Assembly (NCBI RefSeq): GCF_001610895.1
Contig: NZ_CP011273.1
Coordinates: 1,860,001 to 1,924,000, forward strand
Direction: 5' to 3'
Origin: Planctomyces sp. SH-PL62
GTDB taxonomy: Bacteria > Planctomycetota > Planctomycetia > Isosphaerales > Isosphaeraceae
DNA length: 64,000 bases
Under the pieces are notes generated by a model, which was not told the origin of the DNA, did no database searches, and saw nothing but the letters and a program-made list of their open reading frames with translations. The translations under genes and the position numbers were made by a program. Shown here in pieces: positions 53,891 through 62,228 of this stretch (the stretch's first letter is position 1; every line of letters begins with the position of its first letter).

Positions 53891-55390
53891 ATGCGACAAT
53901 CCCAGCGTCGCTCACGCGGTGGTCATTCGCCGGCCCCCGATCGCCGCTCGCGGCCGAAGCTGGAGGGCCTTGAATCGCGGCTCCTCCTCTACGCCACCCT
54001 CAACGCCAAGTGGAACTACGGGGAGAGGATCACCTACAGTTTCGTCCCGGACGGCACGACGCTCGGCGGGGTCCCCAGCACACTCTTCCAGACGCTGGAC
54101 GCTCGCTACTCGAGGACGACCTGGCAGGAGGAGATCGCCTCGGCGGCGGCCGTCTGGCAAAGGTATGCGAACATCAATCTCGTCCAGGTCTCCGACGCGG
54201 GCCAGTCCATCGGCTCTTCGGGTTGGCAGCAGGGCGACGACCGCTTCGGCGACATCCGGTTCAGCGCGATCCCCCTGTCGACCGGGACGCTTGGCGCGGC
54301 CTACTCGCCGCCGCCGATCAACGGCGGCACCCTGGCCGGGGACATCGTGCTCAACTCGTCCATCAGTTGGATGATCGACGCCCACTACGACCTGAAGACG
54401 GTCGCCATTCATGAGTTCGGCCACGCCCTGGGCATGAGCCATTCGCAGATCGGCCAGGCCGTGATGTGGTCGTATTACACGTCGATCAAGCAGACCTTGA
54501 ACTCCGACGACATCAGCGGAATCCGGTCGGTCTACGATCCCCGCGAGTACGACCACTGGAACAGCGGCGGTCGCAGCAACCTGATGTACTGGGACGCCGT
54601 GAGCATGGACGGCGCAAGGAACCCCGCCACGAATCAGATCACGGTGGCGAACCTCCAAATCACCGATCCGGGGCAGACCGAGTGGTACTGGGTCACGATC
54701 CCCAGCAACAACATCGGCCGCTTCTCCGCCACGGTCCAATCCACGAACCTGAGCCTCCTGGCGCCGAGGGTCACCGTCTTCGACGCCTCCCTGAACAGCA
54801 AGGGCGACAAATATCTGTACGGCTACGGCGGGACCGCCAAGGTCGACGTGACCAACGTCACGGCCGGGCAGGGCTTCTTCATCCGGGTGGCCGGCGGATT
54901 CGGCGGCTCGACCGGCGCGTTCGCGCTGCAGATCAACTTCAGCGCGAACGACATGCCCCCGGTCGCGCCGCCGTACACCAAGGTCCCCTACCAGATGGGA
55001 ACCGGAGGCGGCATCAGCACGATGGCCCAGGGCGAGGATCACGGTCACGATCACGGACTGGAGAGCGTCCAGATCGGCAATCTCCTCGCCTGGGGAGAAC
55101 CGCTGTTCGCCGTCGGCGTGGCCCGGCCCTCGCCGACGGCCCTGATGCGATTCGCCGCGTCCATGAGTCCATCTCCGACCGTCAAGACCGACTTCGGCCT
55201 CATGGCCGCGGCGGCGTCCGACGCGAGCATCCTCGGCGGGTGGGGAGGGGGCGCGTACGCGTTCTCTCCCGGCTGGAGCAGCGGATTCCCAACCTCGGCC
55301 GACTCGGTCGACCAGGCGTTGACGGTCTGGGGGGTCGACGGCGGTTTCGGCTGGTCTTCGGCCCTGAGGCGAAAGGGCGCGACCCATTGA
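53891..55390 (+). CDS. Matrixin-like (M10) surface metalloprotease with planctomycete LESR N-terminus
   Basis: A 499-residue protein. It begins with a basic region and KLEGLESRLLLYA, the LExR-x-LLxA motif common at the start of very large planctomycete exported proteins. Residues about 35-220 are a metzincin: ITYSFVP, AAAVWQRYANINLVQV, and the zinc motif HEFGHALGMSH (about 174-184) with a Met-turn-like VMWSYY. The C-terminal half contains a pre-peptidase-like beta domain (FSATVQSTNLSLLAP) and a His-rich patch (EDHGHDHGLE). Probably a secreted protease on the cell surface. Start 53891 follows AAGGGAG. The next gene begins 129 bases downstream. Confidence 0.85.
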   Translation: MRQSQRRSRGGHSPAPDRRSRPKLEGLESRLLLYATLNAKWNYGERITYSFVPDGTTLGGVPSTLFQTLDARYSRTTWQEEIASAAAVWQRYANINLVQVSDAGQSIGSSGWQQGDDRFGDIRFSAIPLSTGTLGAAYSPPPINGGTLAGDIVLNSSISWMIDAHYDLKTVAIHEFGHALGMSHSQIGQAVMWSYYTSIKQTLNSDDISGIRSVYDPREYDHWNSGGRSNLMYWDAVSMDGARNPATNQITVANLQITDPGQTEWYWVTIPSNNIGRFSATVQSTNLSLLAPRVTVFDASLNSKGDKYLYGYGGTAKVDVTNVTAGQGFFIRVAGGFGGSTGAFALQINFSANDMPPVAPPYTKVPYQMGTGGGISTMAQGEDHGHDHGLESVQIGNLLAWGEPLFAVGVARPSPTALMRFAASMSPSPTVKTDFGLMAAAASDASILGGWGGGAYAFSPGWSSGFPTSADSVDQALTVWGVDGGFGWSSALRRKGATH

Positions 55391-55519
55391 TCGGATCCAG
55401 GGCGAAGCGGCGGGCTCCCTTGCGACTCGCCGCCGCCGAGCCGTGGATCATCGACCGCGACGGGAAGGTCCCCGTGCCGCGGCTGACAGGTTTCGAGTCG
55501 CTCTCACGATGGTGCAACC

Positions 55520-57871
55520 ATGAAGATGCGGCGTCCCAGCCATCGGAAACGGTTCGGAATTGAGACCCTGGAATGCCGACGCACGCCGTCGGCGAGTCCC
55601 GTAGCCGCCATTGCGCCGACCTCGCAGACGGCTGATGCGTTGGTAGGCCTGAGGACCTCGCCCGCCGATGGGGAGATCGTGGACGCCTCGAACGCCCCCG
55701 GCTCCATTGGGGTGGGCCTCCAGGGCATCCCGGCGAGTGCGTTGACGTTCTATGGCGTCGAACTCCGTCGAGTCGAGGCCGACGGTTCGGAGTCGACGAT
55801 CCTTGACGGGACCGAGATCGACCGGGGAACGCTCGACGACTCGACGGGCGCCTTGTCGTTCCGGCTCGACGCCCCGCTGGGAGTCGGTCGCTATCGCATT
55901 GTGCTGAGCGGCGGGAGCCTGCTCTCCCGGTCGCTCTCTCGGGGTCGATGGGATCCTTCCCAGGATCGGACGGTCTCGGAGTTCGAGGTCAAGGGGTCGA
56001 CGGCGACGACCGTGACATCCGACGACCTGGGCCAGATCGGTCCCGACGTCCGATCGATCGCGGGTTCCTTGACGGGCTCGGCGGCGTCGCAGGCCTCTTA
56101 CCGGATCAGGCTGGACAGCGGCCACGCGCTCTGGCGCCTGGGCCTGCAGCTCGACGCCGGCCGGATCGGGAGCCCGCTCCTCGGCGGGATCACGGTCTAC
56201 GACGCGGACGGGAACGTCGCGGCGACCACCAGCGCCAGGCTCGACCTCCCCCTGGGGTTCCCCAACGATCCGTATCTCTTCGTCGGGCTGGGGCCCGGGG
56301 AATACGACGTGGTCGTGACGAAACCGGAGGGCCAAACCGGCGGCGATTTCCGCCTCAACGTCGTCGCGGATCCGGCCGCGACGATGACGAAAGTCGCCGC
56401 GTTCGCGGTCGATCAAACCGACGGCGAGGTGATGGGCTTCACGATCTCCTTCACCTCGCCGATCGACCCGGCCCGGCTCGCGTCGCAAGGGATCCTGGTG
56501 ATCGAGGCGGGCGGGGGCGTCCACCTCGCCCACCTGACCCGCGTCGAACCCGGCCTGCAACGCTTGGGGTTCGAGTTCGATCAGCCCTTGCCGGCCGGCG
56601 AGTACCACTTGCTCGCGACGGACGACGGCCCGATCGTGGACCTCATCGGACGCGTGCCGATCGCCGAAGGCCTCTCGGCGGGAATCCTGGCGGCCTGGAT
56701 GGTCTCCCCCAACGGAGAAGCGACGGTCTGGACGCCCCCGTCGACGAACCTCGGCCGGGGCGAGTTCTCGCTCAACCCGGGCCAGTCGATCGAGATCCCG
56801 ATCCTCGTCGACCAGGCCAAATCCCTGATCCTGCGGTCGATCCTGACCAACGGAGGGGTGTCGATCGAGGTGATCGGGGAAGGTTTCGTAAAAGTCGTGG
56901 ACCCCGCTTCCGGCACTCCTGGTCAGGAATATTCCTTCGAGCTCCCCGCCGGTTCCTACGTCCTGCGGCTGACCGGCGTGGGCGAGGGGCCGGCGACGGG
57001 CGGCTGGAGCCTGGACCTGAAACTGGTCTCGGCCGAATCGCTCATCGCCAGCGCGGTCGGGCCGGGCGGTGCGCTGAGCCTCCGTCTCGGCCAGTCCGGC
57101 GACGCGAGCACGCCTGCGTCGACGCAGACCTCGTCGTCTCACAGCCGTTCTTCACCGACGGCGGGGGCGAACGCACGGATGGGCCCACTTTCCTCGGCCT
57201 CCCCGTTCTCGAGGACCGCCGCATCGCGGCCGATCGGACGGCCTTCGACGGGCTCGGTCGCGATCGCGGCCGTCGGCCCGTCGGTCATGGGGGGAAGGAC
57301 CGCGGTCGCCTGGGCGGGAGCGTCGTCCGCGAATCAGGGCGCGGCGGCGAGCCTGATCCTGAGCGTGAACGGCCAGGCGGACGACGGCCTCCCACGCGGG
57401 CCCGCCGGCATGTCGGAGCCGACCGCGGCGACGCCGACCTTCGACGGAGAAGTCACCCTGACGGCCCAGGCGCGGGCGACCGACGAAGGGGACGATGCGG
57501 CGATCCTCCAGGCCGATCGCGTGATCGCGGCGGTGCAGGGAGGGCTCCGATGGCTGCTCGACGGCCCCTCGGCCGAGTCCGCGCCCCACGACCTCGCCGG
57601 CGTCATCCCCCGGACGATCGACCCGGCGGCGGCCGAGGCCGCCGACGGCGAAGGCCCTTCGGACGGCAAGGTCGAGCGGGCGTCCTTCGAACTGCCGCTC
57701 GGGATCCTGGTCCTCACGACCGCCACGTTCCATTTCCGGCGCGCGGCGCTCCGTTGGTGGCGGAAGCGGAAGGCCGCCGCCGGTGGGCTGGCACAGGTCT
57801 CGCCAGGACCGTATCGAGGCCCTCGGCGGATGAGTCCGACGGCCGCTCGGGCCCCGGGCGTACGGACGTGA
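55520..57871 (+). CDS. Large exported protein with LECR N-terminus and C-terminal membrane anchor
   Basis: A 783-residue protein of unknown function. Its start, MKMRRPSHRKRFGIETLECRRTPSA, is again a basic stretch with an LExR motif. Residues about 40-500 are predicted beta-rich and look like repeated immunoglobulin or pre-peptidase domains (FYGVELRRVEADGSES, FTISFTSPIDPARLASQGI, SLNPGQSIEIPILVDQAKS). Residues about 510-600 are Ser/Thr/Pro-rich. Near the end one hydrophobic segment (LPLGILVLTTATFHF) is followed by RRAALRWWRKRK, a membrane anchor with basic stop-transfer. It follows the matrixin gene after 129 bases on the same strand and probably shares its transcript. Surface or adhesin role is inference. 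Confidence 0.7.
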   Translation: MKMRRPSHRKRFGIETLECRRTPSASPVAAIAPTSQTADALVGLRTSPADGEIVDASNAPGSIGVGLQGIPASALTFYGVELRRVEADGSESTILDGTEIDRGTLDDSTGALSFRLDAPLGVGRYRIVLSGGSLLSRSLSRGRWDPSQDRTVSEFEVKGSTATTVTSDDLGQIGPDVRSIAGSLTGSAASQASYRIRLDSGHALWRLGLQLDAGRIGSPLLGGITVYDADGNVAATTSARLDLPLGFPNDPYLFVGLGPGEYDVVVTKPEGQTGGDFRLNVVADPAATMTKVAAFAVDQTDGEVMGFTISFTSPIDPARLASQGILVIEAGGGVHLAHLTRVEPGLQRLGFEFDQPLPAGEYHLLATDDGPIVDLIGRVPIAEGLSAGILAAWMVSPNGEATVWTPPSTNLGRGEFSLNPGQSIEIPILVDQAKSLILRSILTNGGVSIEVIGEGFVKVVDPASGTPGQEYSFELPAGSYVLRLTGVGEGPATGGWSLDLKLVSAESLIASAVGPGGALSLRLGQSGDASTPASTQTSSSHSRSSPTAGANARMGPLSSASPFSRTAASRPIGRPSTGSVAIAAVGPSVMGGRTAVAWAGASSANQGAAASLILSVNGQADDGLPRGPAGMSEPTAATPTFDGEVTLTAQARATDEGDDAAILQADRVIAAVQGGLRWLLDGPSAESAPHDLAGVIPRTIDPAAAEAADGEGPSDGKVERASFELPLGILVLTTATFHFRRAALRWWRKRKAAAGGLAQVSPGPYRGPRRMSPTAARAPGVRT

Positions 57872-57884
57872 GCCGCGACCCGTT

Positions 57885-57911
57885 CGAGCCGCCGGCCCGG
57901 CCGGCGGCTCG
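57885..57911. terminator. Hairpin between convergent genes
   Basis: CGAGCCGCCGG (57885-57895) pairs perfectly with CCGGCGGCTCG (57901-57911). It lies between the convergent surface-protein and response-regulator genes. There is no T tail on either side, so it may only stop or stabilise transcripts. Confidence 0.4.
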
Positions 57912-57913
57912 TC

Positions 57914-58507
57914 TCAGGCGTCGGCCTGGAATGCCTCGTCGGCCGTCAGGATCATCTGGGCGATGTCGACCAGCTTTCGGTTGCGATCGCTGGCCAGCCG
58001 CTGGAGACGGCGGAATGCGTCCGTCTCGCCGAGCCCGGTTCGTCTCATCAGCAGCCCCTTGGCCTTCTCGATGAGCTTCCGGTCTTCCAGCGCCTGGCGC
58101 AGGTCGGCGGTTTCCTTGCGAAGCGCCTGGAATTGCTCGAATCGACTGACGGCCACGACGATCGCCGGCTCGACGTCGGCCTGCTTGATCGGCTTGACCA
58201 GGAACGCCAGGATGTGCTCGCGGCCGGCGCGTTCCAGGACGTCGGCGTCGTGGTGGGCCGAGACGAGGATGATGGGGACCGGCGTGCGTTCGTAGATCCG
58301 CCGAGCGGCCTCGATCCCGTCGAGGCCGGGCATCTTGACGTCGGTGATGATGAGGTCGGGGGTCTCGGCGCGGCAGGCGTCGATCAACTCCAGGCCGTCG
58401 CGGGCGGCGGCGGAGACGACGTGCCCCAGGCGGGGGAGGATCGTCTGGAAGTAGTCGCGCATGTCGCGCTCGTCGTCGGCGACGGCGATGCGTAGCGGTC
58501 GAATCAT
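57914..58507 (-). CDS. ANTAR-type response regulator
   Basis: A 197-residue two-component regulator. The receiver domain (about 1-120) has the acidic pair VADDE, phospho-accepting Asp in IITDVKMPG (about 55), Ser in ILVSAHH and Lys in FLVKPI. The C-terminal part (about 135-190) is an ANTAR domain: LIEKAKGLLMRRTGLGETDAFRRLQ. ANTAR domains bind nascent RNA and act by transcription antitermination. The start overlaps the stop of the histidine kinase gene by four bases (ATGA), so the two are a cognate pair. Targets in this window are not evident. Confidence 0.9.
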   Translation of the reverse strand: MIRPLRIAVADDERDMRDYFQTILPRLGHVVSAAARDGLELIDACRAETPDLIITDVKMPGLDGIEAARRIYERTPVPIILVSAHHDADVLERAGREHILAFLVKPIKQADVEPAIVVAVSRFEQFQALRKETADLRQALEDRKLIEKAKGLLMRRTGLGETDAFRRLQRLASDRNRKLVDIAQMILTADEAFQADA

Positions 58508-59622
58508 GCGTCGTCTCCTCGTCCTCGGGGGATCGTCAGGACGACCTCGGCGCCTCGGGGGTGGGCCGCGCCGACCTCCACGCGGCCGCCGTGGGCCTCG
58601 ATGATCCGCTTGACGATGGCGGTCCCCAGCCCCGTCCCCCGGGTCTTGGTGGTGAAGAAGGCGTCGAAGAACCGGGCGCGTTGTTCCGAGGTCAGGCCCG
58701 GGCCGTCGTCCCGCACGACGACCCGGAGGCCGTCCCGGCCGTCGAGCCGGGCGAGCGAGGCGTCCACGGTCACTTTCGCCGGATCGGTCGAAGCGGCCAG
58801 CGAGTTGTCGAAGAGATTGGCGAACACCTGTTCGAGCCTGAACGCGTCGGCCGTGCATTCGAGCGAGAGGACCTCGCCGGCCTCTTCGAACCGGACGTCT
58901 CGGCCCATTCGGGCGCGGTCGAGCTTCTCCCAGGCGCGCCGCCAGACGTCGCTCAGGCGGCAAGGCCGCAACTCCAGATGGATCGGAGCGGCGAACTCGC
59001 GGACGTCCTCATAGAGCCGATGCAGGTCGTCCTGGGCCTGCTGGATCCGGCCGATCAGGTCGACCGCGTCGGGGCGGTCCTCGACCTTGAGCGCCAGCAT
59101 TTCCAGGCACGCCTGGCTCCGCTGCAGCGCGTTGCGGCTCTCGTGGGCCAGCCCGGCGCTGACCTGGCCGATCGCCGCCATCCGCTCGGCCTGGAGCAGC
59201 CGCTGCTCCGCCCGGCCGACGTCGGTGACGTCCCGGCCCACGATCAGCAGGGCCGAGACGCCGTCGGGACCGGCGATCGGCCGCAGTCCCCATCGAATCA
59301 TGCGCAGCGATCCGTCGCGGCGACGGATCATGCCGTCCAGGTCGACCGCGACGCCGGATCGCGACGACCGGCGCGAGGCCGCCTCGAACGCCTCGCGATC
59401 CTCGCCGGGGATCAGCCTATCGGCGAAGCTCCGGCCCACGACCTCGGACGCCGGGATACCGGTCGACCTCTCCGTGAACGGATTGATGTAGGCGACCGCC
59501 CCATCACCCGGGCTCGCCACCGCGACGACCCGCTCGACGGCGTCGGCCAGTTCCCGAAACGCGACGGCCGCACGCCCGTCCGCCTCGACCCAGGATCGAT
59601 CCGGGAATTCCGTGTCCGCCAT
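58504..59622 (-). CDS. PAS-domain sensor histidine kinase
   Basis: A 372-residue sensor kinase without membrane helices. A PAS domain spans about residues 25-140 (VVAVASPGDGAVAYINPFTERSTGIPASEVVGR), then the dimerisation/phosphorylation helix with the His in GLAHESRNALQRS (about 180), and an ATPase domain with LEQVFANLFDNSLAA (N box), VVRDDGPGLT (G1) and GTGLGTAIVKRIIEAHGG (G2). Input is probably a soluble or PAS-bound signal. Start 59622 is chosen because a TATAAT lies at 59681-59686 on the same strand, inside the longer alternative frame from 59697. Transcribed with its response regulator. Confidence 0.9.
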   Translation of the reverse strand: MADTEFPDRSWVEADGRAAVAFRELADAVERVVAVASPGDGAVAYINPFTERSTGIPASEVVGRSFADRLIPGEDREAFEAASRRSSRSGVAVDLDGMIRRRDGSLRMIRWGLRPIAGPDGVSALLIVGRDVTDVGRAEQRLLQAERMAAIGQVSAGLAHESRNALQRSQACLEMLALKVEDRPDAVDLIGRIQQAQDDLHRLYEDVREFAAPIHLELRPCRLSDVWRRAWEKLDRARMGRDVRFEEAGEVLSLECTADAFRLEQVFANLFDNSLAASTDPAKVTVDASLARLDGRDGLRVVVRDDGPGLTSEQRARFFDAFFTTKTRGTGLGTAIVKRIIEAHGGRVEVGAAHPRGAEVVLTIPRGRGDDA

Positions 59623-59680
59623 CCGTCCGCCGTGGTCAGGAGCCGAGGAAAGGGAGAGCCCAGGGCGTGGGCGCGACCCG

Positions 59681-59686
59681 ATTATA
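59681..59686 (-). promoter_or_regulatory. Putative -10 box of the histidine kinase operon
   Basis: TATAAT on the minus strand, about 60 bases before the ATG at 59622. No clear -35 is seen. Confidence 0.35.
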
Positions 59687-59888
59687 TCAAATTCCACACC
59701 GCGGCACGTCCCACCATCCGGCCCTCTCGGGCCATCCGGCCGCCTCGCGGCGTCACGCCCGCGTCGACGGCCCGTCGCTCCCGGCGCGCCATTTGCTTAC
59801 ACTGGGACCCGAGCTGCAAGCTCGGCGATCCGACGATGTCGCGTCGAACGCCTCGGCGTCCCTCTTGATCTCCCACAGGAATACTTTC

Positions 59889-62126
59889 ATGCGCGTCTGG
59901 CCTGGCCGACCTTTCCCCCTCGGAGCGACCTGGGACGGTGCCGGAGTGAATTTCAGCCTGTTCGCCGAGAACGCGACGCGCGTCTCGCTGTGCCTGTTCG
60001 ACGGCCCGGACGCCGTCCGGGAATCCGCGACGATCACGCTGCGGGAGCGGACCGCGAACGTCTGGCACGTCTATCTGCCGGACGTCGTCCCCGGGCAGCT
60101 CTACGGCTACCGGGTTGAAGGCCCCTTCGACCCGGCGAACGGCCATCGGTTCAATCCCCACAAGCTGCTGCTGGACCCGTACGCGAAGGTGATCGGCCGC
60201 GATTTGCAGTGGGACGGCTCGCTGTTCGGCTATCCGCTGGACTCCCCCGAGGGCGACCTGGCGTTCGACGCCCGCGACAGCGCCGCATTCGCCCCCCTGG
60301 CCGCCGTGGCCGACACCTCGTTCGTCTGGGGCGACGACCGGCCCCCGCTGACGCCCTGGCACAAGACGTTCATCTACGAGGTCCACGTCAAGGGCTTCAC
60401 CAAACAGATGCCCGAGGTCCCCGAGAAGGTCCGCGGCACCTACGCCGGACTCGGTTCCGAGGCGGCCGTCGAGCACCTCAAATCGCTGAACGTGACGGCC
60501 GTCGAGCTGCTGCCGATCCATTATCATATCGACGACCAGTTCCTCACCGACAAGGGCCGCGTCAACTACTGGGGCTACAACACCCTGGGCTTCTTCGCCC
60601 CCGACCCCCGCTACTCGACCCAGCCGACCGACCCGCTGGCCGCGATCCGCGAGTTCAAGATGATGGTCCGCGCCTTGCACGCGGCGGGGATCGAAGTCAT
60701 CCTCGACGTGGTGTACAACCACACGGCCGAAGGCCAGCAGCAGGGCCCCACGCTCTCGTTCCGGGGGATCGACAACGCGGGCTATTACCGCCTGAGCCCG
60801 GAAGACCCTCGGTACTACATGGACTTCACCGGCTGCGGCAACACCTTCAACATGAGCCAGCCGCACGTCCTCCAGCTCATCATGGACAGCCTGCGGTACT
60901 GGGTCGTCGACATGCACGTCGACGGCTTCCGGTTCGACCTGGCCAGCACCCTCGCCCGCGAGCTCTACGAGGTCGACCGCCTCGGCGCGTTCTTCGACAT
61001 CATCCACCAGGACCCGATCCTGTCGCAGGTCAAGCTGATCGCCGAGCCCTGGGACGTCGGCCCGGGGGGCTATCAGGTCGGCCACTTCCCGATCCTCTGG
61101 ACGGAATGGAACGGGAAGTATCGGGACAACGCCCGACGGTTCTGGAAGGGGGACGGCGGCACCGTCTCCGAGTTCGCCACCCGCCTCACCGGGTCGAGCG
61201 ACCTCTACCAGCAGACCGACCGCGCGCCCCACGCCAGCATCAACTTCATCACCTGCCACGACGGATTCACGCTCCGGGACCTCGTCTCCTACAACGAGAA
61301 GCACAACGAGGACAACGGCGAGGAGAACCGAGACGGAGCCAGCGACAACGACTCGTGGAACTGCGGAGCCGAAGGCCCGACCGACGACCCCGAGATCAAC
61401 GCCCTCCGCGAGCGCCAGATGCGCAACTTCCTGACCACCCTGATGCTCTCTCAGGGGGTCCCCATGCTGCTCGCCGGCGACGAGATCGCCCACACCCAGA
61501 AGGGGAACAACAACACGTACTGCCAGGACAACGAACTGACCTGGCTCGACTGGAACCTCGGCGACGACCAGAAGCGGTTCCTCGACTTCACTCGCCGCCT
61601 CACCCAGCTCTGGCGGGAGCACCCGGTCTTCCATCGCCGGAAATTCTTCCAGGGCCGGGCCCTCCGGGGCTCCGAGATCAAGGACGTCTCGTTCCTGATG
61701 CCCACCGGCGAGGAGATGAGCGACGACGACTGGAACGCCGGCTTCGTCAAGTGCCTGGGCGCCCGGTTCGCCGGCGACCTGATCGGCGACCTCGACGATC
61801 ACGGCGAGCCCATCGTCGACGACACGGCGCTGATCCTGCTCAACGCCCATCACGAGACCATCCCGTTCACCCTCCCCGCCACCCAGGAGGGCCACGTCTG
61901 GCGGCGGGCGATCGAGACCTTCGCCGACGACCAGGATTCGTGGGTCGGCGAGGGAGGGGTCGTGTATGATCTCCAGGCGCGCTCGACGGCCGTCTTCTTC
62001 ACCCGAGACCTGGCGGAGGTCCAGCCCGACATCTCCGCGAAGCAGATCCAGGTGCTCCGCCGCGAAGCGGCCACGCCGGTGCCGACCGTCCCCTCGGCCC
62101 AGCGGACCCCCTCGCGCGAGGTCTGA
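59889..62126 (+). CDS. glgX: Glycogen debranching enzyme / TreX (isoamylase type)
   Basis: A 745-residue GH13 enzyme that hydrolyses alpha-1,6 branches in glycogen. A carbohydrate-binding module (PFPLGATWDGAGVNFSLFAENATRV in parts) precedes the barrel. Catalytic elements are complete: VILDVVYNHT, VDGFRFDLAS with the nucleophile Asp, LIAEPWD with the acid Glu, and NFITCHDGFTL with the transition-state Asp. The neighbour downstream is treY, so here it probably acts as TreX, supplying linear maltodextrins for trehalose synthesis. ATG at 59889 has CAGGA upstream and begins the family's usual N-terminus. Confidence 0.93.
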   Translation: MRVWPGRPFPLGATWDGAGVNFSLFAENATRVSLCLFDGPDAVRESATITLRERTANVWHVYLPDVVPGQLYGYRVEGPFDPANGHRFNPHKLLLDPYAKVIGRDLQWDGSLFGYPLDSPEGDLAFDARDSAAFAPLAAVADTSFVWGDDRPPLTPWHKTFIYEVHVKGFTKQMPEVPEKVRGTYAGLGSEAAVEHLKSLNVTAVELLPIHYHIDDQFLTDKGRVNYWGYNTLGFFAPDPRYSTQPTDPLAAIREFKMMVRALHAAGIEVILDVVYNHTAEGQQQGPTLSFRGIDNAGYYRLSPEDPRYYMDFTGCGNTFNMSQPHVLQLIMDSLRYWVVDMHVDGFRFDLASTLARELYEVDRLGAFFDIIHQDPILSQVKLIAEPWDVGPGGYQVGHFPILWTEWNGKYRDNARRFWKGDGGTVSEFATRLTGSSDLYQQTDRAPHASINFITCHDGFTLRDLVSYNEKHNEDNGEENRDGASDNDSWNCGAEGPTDDPEINALRERQMRNFLTTLMLSQGVPMLLAGDEIAHTQKGNNNTYCQDNELTWLDWNLGDDQKRFLDFTRRLTQLWREHPVFHRRKFFQGRALRGSEIKDVSFLMPTGEEMSDDDWNAGFVKCLGARFAGDLIGDLDDHGEPIVDDTALILLNAHHETIPFTLPATQEGHVWRRAIETFADDQDSWVGEGGVVYDLQARSTAVFFTRDLAEVQPDISAKQIQVLRREAATPVPTVPSAQRTPSREV

Positions 62127-62162
62127 CGCCGCGGCCCAGTGCGAACCACGACCGAAAACGGA

Positions 62163-62186
62163 GGGGCGGGCCCGCGGGCCCGCCCC
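62163..62186. repeat. Perfect palindrome between glgX and treY
   Basis: GGGGCGGGCCC (62163-62173) and GGGCCCGCCCC (62176-62186) around GC, in the 102-base gap between the two genes. No T tail, so not a classic terminator; may set the ratio of the two products or stabilise the upstream message. Confidence 0.5.
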
Positions 62187-62228
62187 CGAACCATTTCCGG
62201 CCGACCACCGAAATCGGAGGACCCACAC

